NCBI GenBank assembly: GCA_932521035.1
Contig: OW051496.1
Location: 1,488,001 to 1,552,000, forward strand
Length of the DNA: 64,000 bases
Origin: Oscheius dolichura
Taxonomy: Eukaryota > Nematoda > Chromadorea > Rhabditida > Rhabditidae
Direction: 5' to 3'
Of this stretch, positions 24,301 through 34,187 are shown piece after piece. The notes under the pieces were generated by a model. It saw only the letters and a list, made by a program, of their open reading frames with translations, was not told where the DNA came from and searched no databases. Made by a program: the position numbers and the translations under genes. Each line of letters begins with the position of its first letter. Position 1 is the stretch's first letter.

Positions 24301-25237
24301 TTTTTCACATAATAATTGTTCTCTTTTTGCCCCTATTTGCTTGCAAATAGGAATGTCTGCCGTTTCACTTGGTTATAAAAAGAGAAGCGCTTTTGCTTCC
24401 CAGCCGCTTTCGATTTCCGCTTTTGCCCTCTGTTTCAGCTGTTTTATGCTAATTTGCCTACCAGGCATAGGTTTGTGTACATTTCTAACTTGTGAAAACC
24501 ATCTCCGATCTGTGTAATATTAGCATTTCTATAGATATCTCATCGAGAGTAATCGATTGGTGTCAAAAACAACGATTCTGGCAGCAATTTGAGGATTTCG
24601 GTATTTACGGATCCGCTTTCCGGTAGTGCGCGCCTTTGCAGTGTCGTAGCGTCACAGTGCGTGGACCAAATTCTTTCAAACATGGACGCGACACGAGCAG
24701 ACATCATTTCCAACACGCACGTCAAAGCATAAAAAAAATTCAACCACGGGCAGCCGAGAACCGAGACAGTGTACAACTTCCGGGGAACCTCGGGCACTTT
24801 TCAAAAATACAATTATTTTTCATTTTTCAGTTTGTGTACCAAAACTACCGTAATGGGTGTCATTCGATGTAGAATCAGATGCTTAACACGATACAAAAAG
24901 AAAAAATCAGAAAAGTTGGCGCGGTGACGCGCTACGCGCGATAACAGTTTTAGAAAAAAATCCCGGGAAGGGAGAGAAACCTAGCGCTTCGCGCTGCACG
25001 CGGTATCTTTTACCGTTTTCAATATTTCGATTTCTCTTTCAGATCCTATATCCGTTATGGTGAACTTTTTCACAGCGACAATTCTAAATAGGTATATTTT
25101 GAGGCAGAAAATACTCACCGTTTCGTTCTAGTGAATCCCTTCACAAGTGTACCGGATCCTTTCCAAACCGTACCATATCTTCCCAGACCCGCCAATTCTG
25201 GGTTTTTGATGTCATTCCAACGATAGTAGGGCACACC
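20915..25237 (-). CDS. TKL-type protein kinase fused to a Kelch propeller (locus B)
   Basis: Minus-strand exons: 25237-25119, 25083-25014, 23828-23693, 23547-23424, 23386-23300, 23258-23142, 23103-23005, 22535-22460, 22408-22050 and a last exon at 21982-21490, with a second copy of the last exon at 21389-20915. Kinase motifs: GRYGTVWKG, VAVK, HPNIVELFGV, VMEYMELGSL, HRDINPRN, DFGLAR, YMAPE, DVYSFGVTIWE and CWQRNISDRPS. In the catalytic loop the usual HRDxK lysine is Asn, which could lower phosphotransfer. The Kelch part matches locus A closely. Introns are swollen by insertions (a foldback at 23880-24317, MITEs at 23573-23671 and 22541-22904). The first last-exon copy ends one codon group early (PID-stop, not PVDLKQ-stop) through a one-base loss. 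The second copy lacks about 12 residues of the final repeat. First coding exon not found. Confidence 0.8.
22541..22904. mobile_element. TTAA MITE inside a locus B intron
   Basis: The ends aggaacagtcagggag and ctccctgactgttcct are perfect inverses and are flanked by TTAA at 22537-22540 and 22905-22908. The equivalent locus A intron near 5670-5680 has a single TTAA, which gives a clean empty site. A second copy lies at 43994-44541. Confidence 0.92.
23573..23671. mobile_element. Short TA-type MITE in a locus B intron
   Basis: ccgtaaatcctgtattataag at the left is mirrored by cttataatacaggatttacg at the right. The ends resemble those of the element at 44300-44466. Confidence 0.75.
23880..24317. 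repeat. Foldback element in a locus B intron
   Basis: aattattatgtgaaaaagtg at the left is mirrored by cactttttcacataataatt at the right. The arms of about 130 bp include ggattctactgaccgtgcaa and its inverse. It accounts for part of the 1.2-kb intron between the first two kinase N-lobe exons and HPNIVEL. Confidence 0.85.
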
Positions 25238-25259
25238 TATAGTACGAGATTAGAAAGAA

Positions 25260-26300
25260 ATGGGAAAGCAACGCTACCATCTGGGGTGTATTTTACCGAG
25301 GAAAGGACACTCCCCATAAGAAGGAGATAGAAAGAATCTCTGAATAAGGGGCAATTAGAGAGAACCAAACATTTTTGAGATGAGAAATTGAAAGGAAAAG
25401 AATAACTGTTGGCAATAAGAGTCCTTCAGTGGCGCCAAAGTGGATGCTTATCCTTTGAAAATACCGTGGAAAATGAGAAACTTTGCAGTCAATAAAACTC
25501 CGAGCTTAAAATTTAAAGAATAAAAAAAGAGAGCGAGAGAGAGAGCCTGCTGGTTTCCGTGCTGATAAGATAACCACTTCAGAGCAATGAAATGAGTCTG
25601 TGCACAATTTCTGGGATTATCAACAAGCTGATTAGAAGAGGCGCGTAGAGACAGGAGCGTACTATTTTTTGAGGAGCTTGCTGTCCGTTCGCGCGAAGCC
25701 GAGTATCTGATACGGAGTCACATATGCTGCATATGATCTGCAATTATAAATACCGTTATTGAGACTAGAAACGTTTCACGCTCTTTCAAATGTACCCGTC
25801 TTCTTTCCGTTCACCATTTCCGAAATTAATTTGGCCCTTTGCTCCGAGAAAGCGACATTCGAAGTCATTTGACCAATATTGTGAACTTGATAAGAAAATC
25901 GATGTGCCCGACACCCTTGCTTTGGCTGGGAATGTTTCAGGCGATCTCAAATTTCGCCACTTTTTCTCTCTACCCGTTTCTAAAGTCAGTTTGGCTCTTT
26001 TCCTCCAGACCAATCTTGTCAACTCGACACGAAAAGTGACGCGTCGGACTGGTCAAGTCGTACATGGCCGAAAGCCGGTCCGGTTGACTTTTTTCCCCGT
26101 TTGGGAGCAATGTCGTATCGGTTATCCAGAACTATTTATTGCATTCACAATGATAGGCGGGGATAACAGTTCACAGAAAATTCATATGACTGGATAGTCT
26201 CGTGCAGTGCACTCTCTGCAAAAAATTTGCTAAAATAAACTTCCAAATGAAGGAAATAATGGGATTCAAAGAATAATCATTTAAAAAAAATGCAAGAATG
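25260..26300. other. Intergenic, no gene recognised
   Basis: An open frame at 25790-26197 (135 codons, plus strand) overlaps a minus frame. It shows no recognised domain and no clear splice partners. The missing first exon of locus B may lie here. Confidence 0.4.
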
Positions 26301-26312
26301 AAGTTGACTTAT

Positions 26313-26606
26313 TGGGGACTCGAACTTGGGCAGAAAAAAGACAAAAGATTTGTAAGCTAAGAAGAAAGAAGAAAGTATCCACTCGGCCATTTGGCCATAT
26401 TATTATTGCCGCAATCCATTGCTTACAAAGCGGTTTTTAATTTCGGCCGATTTGATATGTTAAACCAAACGGAGTGCTGCCATGTACCACGAGGGGTTTG
26501 GCAGATTTTGAAAACGATTTCTGGGACAACTTTTGAAGATCTATCGAATGGTATAGGTCTCATCGCGTGAAGCCACGGTAAAGTAAAAAAGTTAAAAAAA
26601 AGGAGA
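26313..26606 (-). repeat. tRNA-like module plus foldback arm (family T, copy 1)
   Basis: On the minus strand tggccgagtgg (A-box-like) is followed about 60 nt later by agttcgagtcccc (B-box-like). The sequence from 26395 upward is an arm homologous to 40485-40660 and 47697-48238 (shared gatctatcgaatggtatagg). Confidence 0.6.
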
Positions 26607-27164
26607 AACTTCGCGGGTCTACTCGGACAGTTATGCGTTGAACCTTGGTGCGCTTTTACTATCAAATTGATCAAAGAGCTGCGGTGATATAAAGTCAACT
26701 TGATACAGAGTAAATTCTGACCCACATCCTCAACAGCGGCCTTCATGGTTAAACTTAATCAGTTCCTATTCCCGCAGCTGTAGAGAGAGAGTTTTGCCTG
26801 TAGCCAAAGTCTCCAGGACAACATTGGCAAGTCAATTACTCAACAGACTCCTTATATAACACTTCTATAATAAAGAAAAAACAACAAGAAATCGGTCAGT
26901 TTATTCAATTGCCAGATGGTATCCTGAAGAAAAATGGCAATAAATAGGGAAGGACGACCGTATTCCGCCCACTGCGCCCGTGAAATCCCGGCAGTCGGGT
27001 GAATAGGCTCCTGGAACAAAAATGGAGTAGCCTCCGAGACTTTACGGGTGTCAGAAACAAAGGAAAAGAATAAAATGAAGGTACCTTATGACTGAAAGGA
27101 CTGACCGAGTCTCCATTTTTCAATTCGTCCGTATTTGTCCATTTTGTGCCCCATTTGTCCGTAG

Positions 27165-27255
27165 CAGGGCTGTACGGGAACGGGTTTTCCAGGGCGGAAC
27201 GGGAACGAAGTCCGTTCCCGAAGTCCGGGACGGGAACGGATTTTTCTGTGGAGGC
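27165..27255. mobile_element. hAT-type terminus
   Basis: cagggctgtacgggaacggg followed by repeated cgggaacg motifs is typical of a hAT end (CAGGG start, GC-rich subterminal repeats). It lies 136 bp beyond the stop codon of the transposase exon on the same side, so it is probably that element's 3' end. Confidence 0.6.
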
Positions 27256-27390
27256 ACAAAACTTTTCGTTTTTTAAGCTTAGGGCTGTAATAGCCTTGCC
27301 TTCACATTGAAAGAAATTGTTTCATTCTCGAATTTTTATTTGAAAAATAACAAAAACAAGAAAACAAAAATGAGTAAATTAATTTTTGCT

Positions 27391-27874
27391 CTAGAAATGG
27401 CTATTTGCATTTAAAAACAATAACATTTCAAGAGTTTGTGGTAGCATACTTTTCCTGTAGTCGGTCAAAATCATTCGAGCACAGCTGAATAAACGTTCTG
27501 AATCTGCACTTGTAGAAGGAACACATAAATGACGACGGGCTAAAGCTGCTAGATTAGGAAAGCGCTCTTTGTTTTCCTGCCAATAACTCAGTGGATTCGT
27601 ACATCTATCTGGTGGTTCCGATAGATATCTCTGGACTTCCTATAACAAGTTGATAAAAACAGTGATGACGTACCGTTATAGCAGTGCTTTTCAATTCCGA
27701 TTCTTTGATATCCGGCGGAGGGCAGCTTCCATCTCCGTGAGTAGCTTTAAAAATATCCCAAAGACTGCTCGAATTATTGTTGTCGAGAGCATTTCGCACT
27801 TCTTGAGTAGTGACAACGGGTGATTCATTCTTTTCTTTGTTTATTAGCTGATAAACAATTTGTTCCAGTCTACC
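27391..27874 (-). pseudogene. hAT transposase C-terminal fragment
   Basis: Two minus-strand exons (27874-27674 and 27639-27391) join in frame through a 34-bp intron. The second contains NPLSYWQENKERFP, LAALARRHLCVPSTSADSERLFS and a stop after LNANSHF. This is the hAT family C-terminal dimerisation domain; the SADSERLFS signature and its position before the stop are diagnostic. The catalytic RNase-H part and any BED zinc finger are absent upstream, so the element is truncated at its 5' side. Confidence 0.85.
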
Positions 27875-27961
27875 CTACAAAGAAATTGAACTATGCTAAG
27901 GTACCCTTACGGAAGGCGATACTAAACTTGTAAGGTTTCCTAGAGAGGGTTATGCTAATAT

Positions 27962-28718
27962 GTGTCCGGTTCCAAGATCTTCCCGGGAAGTCTACGGGTA
28001 CCCGGCGGCTTCCCGGGCAATTTGCTCTGTTCCAAGATGTCCCCGGGTAATTTTCCAGACTTCCCGGCAGGGTTCCCGGGTAACGAAATATTACCCGTGG
28101 TTTTTGCTCGGGTAATAGACTTCCCGAGGCACATTTTTCGTCCGTTTTCAAGGGTTTTCTTCGTTTTTTTCGGTTGGTGACCTTCGAAATGAGTAATATT
28201 AGCCAGTTGAATGCTTTCGTGGGTAAAAACGGATGTTTAAAAGAGTGTGCGAAGAACAGCTACATTGCCGGCATCCTTCTCTATTGGGGAGGCAGTCTCC
28301 GAACAGTGCCGCCGCAGAGGTTTGGGCCAGACCTAAAAATGATCTATCGCCTAGCCTATCTGACTCAATTTTTTACGCTGATCACGAATATTTCGGTTTA
28401 AAATGTTCAAAACCACTCGTTTGAAATGAAACCCCATATTTTTGAAAAGTCGTACGAATGACTTCCAAAGAAACCCTTTCGCATACCACTGCTGTCGAAT
28501 TAGATTATAGCATGTAAACAGTGGAAAAATAGTTCCTAACACGTCAAAAAGCATTAAAAACAATAGAAAGCAGCCGTCTGCATGATGTTTACAAGCCGGG
28601 CAACGGGTACCCGAGGGGTTCCCGGGAACCCAACTTCCCGGCCCATCTTGGAACGCTCTTTTCCACCCAATTCCCCGAAACGGGCACTTCCCTTCCCGGG
28701 AAGATCTTGGAACGGGAC
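27962..28718. mobile_element. GC-rich MITE with cccggg arrays
   Basis: The left end gtccggttccaagatcttcc and the right end, read inverted as gtcccgttccaagatcttcc, differ by one base over the first 20. Arrays of acccggg/cccggg-type repeats sit inside each end. It contains the motif tgtttacaagccggg, also found inside the right end of the Harbinger element (about 55466), so the two are related. No coding sequence. Confidence 0.75.
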
Positions 28719-28858
28719 AATGAATAGGTAGACAGACAGCGACAAACAAAAAAGGTCCAGTTAAATCATGTCACCTGGATTAATCGTGTTATTCGGTAAG
28801 AGCAATTCTTGCCGACCTTCATTCAAGCTGTTTGTCTTTTCCCCAAGCGGTCGGAACA

Positions 28859-29565
28859 ATGGCCGGTGGTGATCGTCCTCCTTGTGATAAGTTCGATAAA
28901 TATGGAATCGCCATGGTGATTCTTTTCTACCTTATTTCACCCCAGCAAGTAGCTGCGCCGCATCGCAGCGCTGTTTTTGAGCGCCCGCGCACCCAGCGCG
29001 AAACACCAGGCGCGCCAAAAAATTAGCGTTTTGTCCAGCGCGTGCGGTGACAGACAAACCTCAGACAGCGTTTTATTTCTTTGATCTATTTTTATAGTTT
29101 TTTAAAAAAGTTAAATGGTATCGCTAATTCGTTTATTTTCAGTGGTGGGCAATTATTGGCAGCTGGATTCTGCTCTTTGTCCTCTGTGGTAACTATTACT
29201 GGAGTTATCACATCTCATGGTTTGTCCTCTTGGAGTTTATCAGCGCCATCCTCGTCATCTTCGCCATCCTCACATTCGACCAGTGCCTTCTTCTGGCCGC
29301 CTTCTGGACGCGATTGATCGCTTTTATTCTGCTGTTGATGGGCTTTATTCTGTACATCGCTCTATGGGCTCACAACCACAATGATTTCAATCTGGTTTAT
29401 CCTATCTTCAGCATCATCTTTTGGAGTGTGTGTAAGTGGCATTATTTTCAACTTTTAACGATATTCCTCATTTCAGTGGAGGTATCCGTTATCTACTGTA
29501 TCTACCTCCTCATCACCTATTCTAGAGGAATGACCGGATGCGCAGCTGTCAAACTGGAACGGTAA
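28859..29565 (+). CDS. Small four-helix membrane protein (MARVEL-like topology)
   Basis: Three exons (28859-28915, 29143-29431, 29477-29565) give about 144 residues from a clear ATG to TAA. Hydropathy by eye shows four membrane segments: AIIGSWILLFVLCG, VLLEFISAILVIFAIL, IAFILLLMGFILYIALW and VSVIYCIYLLI. The N-terminus (MAGGDRPPCDKFDKYG) and C-terminus (CAAVKLER) are short and hydrophilic, fitting cytosolic tails. The topology is like MARVEL/tetraspan vesicle proteins, but no signature residue settles the family, so function is not assigned. aataaa at about 29585 is a likely polyA signal. Confidence 0.75.
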
Positions 29566-29743
29566 GAAAAGCGACGTACACAACAATAAATATGAGTCTT
29601 CGGACTAAATATTTGAAAAAAAATCTTATTTGTTTTGTTATTACTTGTGTTCTTTTGTGTTCAGTGTGTTCTTGGTAGTCAGATTCTTTCCTAGCGCTTC
29701 AAAAACATTCATTTTGCCCTTTTGCCCAACTAGAACTCGAATA

Positions 29744-30150
29744 GACCGAAAAAAGGCCATTTCCATCGGAAAATGGAAATTCAGACGCTTCTCAAACACT
29801 GCAGCTGTCCTTTCCCGCGTTTTAACCCGTCTGAACCAATTACAAAATAGACAAGTTGACGTAAGATTCTTGTCCAGAATAGAAGTCAGCTGTGGTTCGC
29901 TTCTCCCACTGGACCACTGGCTGCTTCCCCTCTCATCTCTACTACTGAAGAATGGATCGACTTTTGCCTGGACTGGACGGGCGCCGCCACTTGGAGAAGG
30001 AATCCAGTTGGAGGACAACTCTACTTGCTTCGACTCACCGCTCATCACCACTATTCACCATCTTTAATCATCACTACCAACCAAATCCAATTTCTACAAA
30101 ACACACCAAGCACATTGTAGTTATCAAAGGAAAAATAAAGATTTCCCGCA
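29744..30150 (+). repeat. Dispersed repeat R, copy 1
   Basis: The unit runs from agaccgaaaaaaggccattt through cgacttttgcctggactgga to aaaaataaagattt. Copies 2 (31022-31500) and 3 (39640-39905) are in the same orientation. Copies 1 and 2 share nearly the whole unit; copy 3 only its 3' half. Confidence 0.8.
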
Positions 30151-30202
30151 GGAATCGTGTTTTCTCTTCTGTTCCTATCTCTTGTTAACTTTTTGTCTTC
30201 TT

Positions 30203-30250
30203 TTTAAAGGGACAGTATGACCGTTTTTGCAACAGTACCCCGAGTTTTCA
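30203..30250 (+). repeat. TTAA MITE left-end fragment
   Basis: tttaaagggacagtatgaccg followed by gcaacagtaccccgag equals one end of the family at 47741-48092. A matching right end was not found. Confidence 0.5.
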
Positions 30251-31021
30251 AACACTGTGGTCAAATTTTGGCGAAAATCCTCAAAAAATGACCTTCCAGA
30301 GAGAAGGTGTCGTCCCGGTTTTCTCCCGCTCATCCCGCCAGAAAACCGGGACGAGACGAGGCGGCCTATCCCGAAAGCCGACCCGAGATCGGGAGTCATC
30401 CGTTTCACACCAATACGGCCCGGTTTCGGGAATCCCGCCCAACCGTGATCCCTATCTTATTCTCCCAACTTGTCAGATTTTATTCGGTAGTACGGCTCTC
30501 TCCACCCGGATTATCGAAAAGAACAAACGTTCGTCTTTATAGAACCGATATCTCCCCGTTGGTTCTGTTCCCCTCATTGACTTATTCTTCATTAGAGATA
30601 AAACATATGTGGTATAGAAAAAAGACGACAATCAAGGTCTAACGGTTTAGCAGCTGACCGAACTTACTGGCCTTTTCTTCTTCTTGGCCTCTCAAAAATT
30701 ATCTGTGAGTACGCCCCACCACTAAAATTTGTTCTCGGCGAATTAGACCTTGAATGCCGTCTTTTTTCTTAAAGGAACAGTCTCGCATGGTTTGCGCGCG
30801 TCCTCTTATGTTACGGTATCGGCGCGCGCGCTGTTTGAATTCGGCGTTTTGATCGAATTTTTTTACATTTTTTTACATTATTTTCATTTTTCGTTTGAAA
30901 AATATCATTGCAACACTTCAAAATCATCGTATAAGTGTTTGGGAATGACCAGCACAAAGAAATAATAACAGAAGAATTGTGAAACGAACAGAATCGTTCC
31001 AATTCGTAATTAATACAAAAG

Positions 31022-31500
31022 AATAGACCGAAAAAAGGCCATTTCCATCGGAAAATGGAAATTCAGACGCTTCTCAAACACTGCAGCTGTCCGCGTTTTA
31101 ACCCGTCTGAACCAATTACAAAATAGACAAGTTGACGTAAGATTCCTGTCCAGAATAGAAGTCAGTTATGTTCGCTTCTCCAACTGGACGGCTGCTTCCC
31201 CTCTCTTTTCTACTACCGAAGAATGGATCGACTTTTGCCTGGACTGGACGGGCGCCGCAACTTGGAGAAGGAACCCAGCTGGAGGACGACTCTACTCACC
31301 ACAACTACAACCTATCTTTCTCTACTCGTCACCTACTGGAGGACGACTCTACTCGCTTCGACTCGCCGCTCACTAACACCTCGAAGAAACTCTCGTTTAC
31401 TCGCTTCTTCGAGGAAATGGAACAACTCTCCACAATACAGTTCGAAGACAATAGTCCCTTCGTATTGTATCTCAATAAATTTCCATCAAAAGGAAAATAA
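31022..31500 (+). repeat. Dispersed repeat R, copy 2
   Basis: Nearly the same as 29744-30150, with an internal expansion of the ggaggacgactctactcgc motif. It ends with aaaataaagat. Confidence 0.8.
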
Positions 31501-31799
31501 AGATGGATTTCCTTTGAATTTGTTGTTTTTTCATCAATGGTACGCGTTTTTCCGGCCATCTGCAGTTCGTCTTGCCTTCTTTTATTAGTTGTTACAGATA
31601 ACGAATCAATACTAATACAAGGAGACCAACAAGTCATAGTATTGTTGCTTTCTGTGGCTCTCACTGACTTTTCCAGAAGTTGTAGCCAAAGCAAGACATT
31701 CAAAGGTCGCTTTTTACCGTTTCCGCCCAAATTCCCGTCCGTTTATGTAAACTTTTTCACTTTCCAAATTCAGAGATCCCATTTCGCCTAGAAACTTTT

Positions 31800-31920
31800 C
31801 TGTAAGGTCTATGGAGCCGAAAAGTTGATCGTTAGAACCGTCGTGATCTTCTCTCCAAGATCGTACTGGGATTTTCAAAAATGACCAAGAAATGAGCATG
31901 CTACAACTAAAAATACCAGT
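31800..31920. repeat. Family P repeat fragment (copy P5)
   Basis: On the minus strand it reads ctcatttcttggtcattt... cttggagagaagatcacgacggttctaacg, aligning with the P2-P4 core. Confidence 0.55.
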
Positions 31921-31950
31921 ACAAGAATAAACAGTGCATATATTTAATCT

Positions 31951-32310
31951 TTATCGAAGAACGATCGTAGGATACATTGTAGTGCTCGTCGCGTTCGTAC
32001 TGTTCGTAAGATTCGCCAGTATAGTGTAGTAAATCGGCGGTATTCTTAAATTTTGGAATACTCCGGTTTTGTTGCAGCAATATAAAGCAGATATAACCGT
32101 AACATTCGGCTTAGTGTACGTCATTTTTAGTATCATCTCATCTGTTTGATTCTGGCACGTTCCGTCGGTGATATTCTGAAAACAGTGAGTCCCATTGTCA
32201 ATGGCAAACTTACCATTCTGCCACAACGGTCTCCAGTATCACAGTAATAGTATAGACGAGGATAAAACGAACGAATGTCATCAAACTGATCCATTTGAAT
32301 TATGGAAAAC
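31951..32310 (-). CDS. Small Cys-containing, densely N-glycosylated protein
   Basis: Two minus-strand exons (32310-32214 and 32175-31951, stop TAA) join in phase 0 through a 38-bp intron. The likely product from the Met at 32294 is about 102 residues; an acceptor at 32311 suggests an upstream exon that may carry a signal peptide. Seven N-x-T sequons occur in about 75 residues (NIT, NQT, NVT, NKT, NLT, NST, NAT), with six Cys. This pattern indicates a secreted or cell-surface glycoprotein. The family is not recognised. Confidence 0.55.
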
Positions 32311-32329
32311 CTATAAAATGAGTAAGTTA

Positions 32330-34187
32330 TTCTTTCAGAAGTTTAAAGCAAATCGGTAGCACGATTCTGTCTTTTCAGTGCACAAAGCTCTTGGCAGTGC
32401 ACCTTTACGCAAGGAGTAATTGTGGAACACTGGAAAAAAAAGTTCAACATTTGCTTTTTATACTCATAAAAGAGGGTATTTTCTAAAGGAAGGAATTTTT
32501 CATTGGGGACCATTTGGGGCCTTGTTAGTGAACGAAAGTATCCCGATTTTCAACTTCAAACTAAAATTCGGGCACTTCTGTTCGTCCAATTGCCAAATGG
32601 CCCCGGTGGAAAAAACTTTTCGTTGGAAATAGACTACAATTTATTGTTCCTTACTTCCAAAGGGGCACCTCAGTCCGTTGGGGTGGGTGGAGAGCCCAAA
32701 AAGTCCAGTGGAGAACGCAAAAATCGTGAGAGCAGCGGCAACGAGAGGAAACATCGTTGGTAACAATGGCCAGAGCTGCTTATGTCCAAACTGACAACTT
32801 GATTTTTGTTCTGACGAGTTTTGTTGAAGTTAGCCGTTTCCATTAAATTTTAGAGTCCGTTTTGGAGCAATGAGCCGATGAAAAGAAGGTAAGCGAAGTC
32901 TTTTCATGATGAACTCCATGGAAACGTTTGCGTTCTCACGTTCACAATCATAAGTGCACCCGGACAACATTTTCTTTTGTTTTTTTACAAATAAACTCCG
33001 TTTTCTTTCCAATAGACATTCTTTTTCATTAGAAATAAATGTGGAAGAGAAATTTGAAAATAGAGAGCCATACTTCCGGCTATTCTCATCCTCCGCCTTT
33101 TTTACTAAAAGAGAACAAGTCAAAATTCACTGAGAAGACAAAATTTCAGTTCGGGAGGACGTAACCCTGGGCTGTAATTCAGAAAAAAAGAAAGAGGATC
33201 CAAAAAAATCCAATTGCTACCAGATTATAGACTAATCGATGCAGTGCCACTATAATTTTTTCTTCAGTTTATCCAGGAACCCTTTTTTTAAATTTCCCAT
33301 CTAAAAAAGCTACCGTCAAGCAAGGGTATCCGATCCCTCGCGCATTCTGCCACCCTCTCCTGCCCCTTAAATTTATGAGTCATCTGTGATTTAGCCTCCC
33401 AGTTGGCTACCCTCCAGCCGGGGATTAGAGCACCATGAGGAATGTTTTCGCCAATCAGCCGGTTAATTTCATTAATACGAGTGGGAGGAAGGGAGAGAGA
33501 GAGAGACTGCTTCCTGCTTTTTTGATAAGAATTAAAGTAGAGAAAAAACGATGAGAATTCGCCTTTCCGTTCCTCTCTTTCCTCCCGCTCTCTTCCTCTC
33601 CAGGGGGTCCCGCGAAGTGTCCGGCCAGCCGATTTAACTCAATTTGTCCAGATTTTGCTGTTTTGAGCAGTCTATAACCGAATTTTCATCGATTTGATTA
33701 TTAGATTTGAGAACAGGGCAAAAGGAGAAGAAAAGGGAGAAGTCTTGCAAGAGATGAGGTCCTAAAATCTCTTTCTTTTTCTTCAGAACCGAGTTAATTT
33801 TTGAGATAAAGATGCGAAAACTGTATCTGTGGACTGACTGGCTTTTCAAGAGGCAACTGTAGCTAATAATAGACAATAAAAATGTAAATAAGGCGAATAT
33901 GGTAGGAATTTTTGAAATTATCCTAGAAAACGAAAAACCCCCGCTTACTCTTCTTTTTCTTGACTTTCATTCCAAATTGCATCAGAATTTTGGGCTCAGC
34001 CTTCCCTCGGGAGCCCAAAAGAGAGAGGGAACGGGCGAGAGGAGCCAATGGGAGGAGGCGCTGCTCCGCCCGCCTCTCGTGGCTTCTGTATGCCAGCCCC
34101 CCTTTTCTCCTCCCCCCGGCCATCCTCTGTGGCTCGTTAGCTGGCCCCTTGTTCGGCTCGTTAGCGTTGCTCGTTAGCTCTCACTTC
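32330..34187. other. Intergenic region upstream of the LIM-homeobox gene
   Basis: No supported exon. The last few hundred bases before 34188 are purine-rich then GC-rich. Promoter elements for the homeobox gene probably lie here, but no specific site can be named. Confidence 0.4.

Noticed and set aside
25790-26197. 135-codon plus-strand open frame
   Set aside because: No recognised family, overlaps a minus frame of similar quality, and no clear exon signals.
29630-30067. 145-codon open frame
   Set aside because: It lies inside repeat R; the equivalent frame is not preserved in the other copies.
31168-31588. Two 110-121 codon open frames
   Set aside because: They translate repeat R copy 2; their sequence follows the repeat rather than a protein family.
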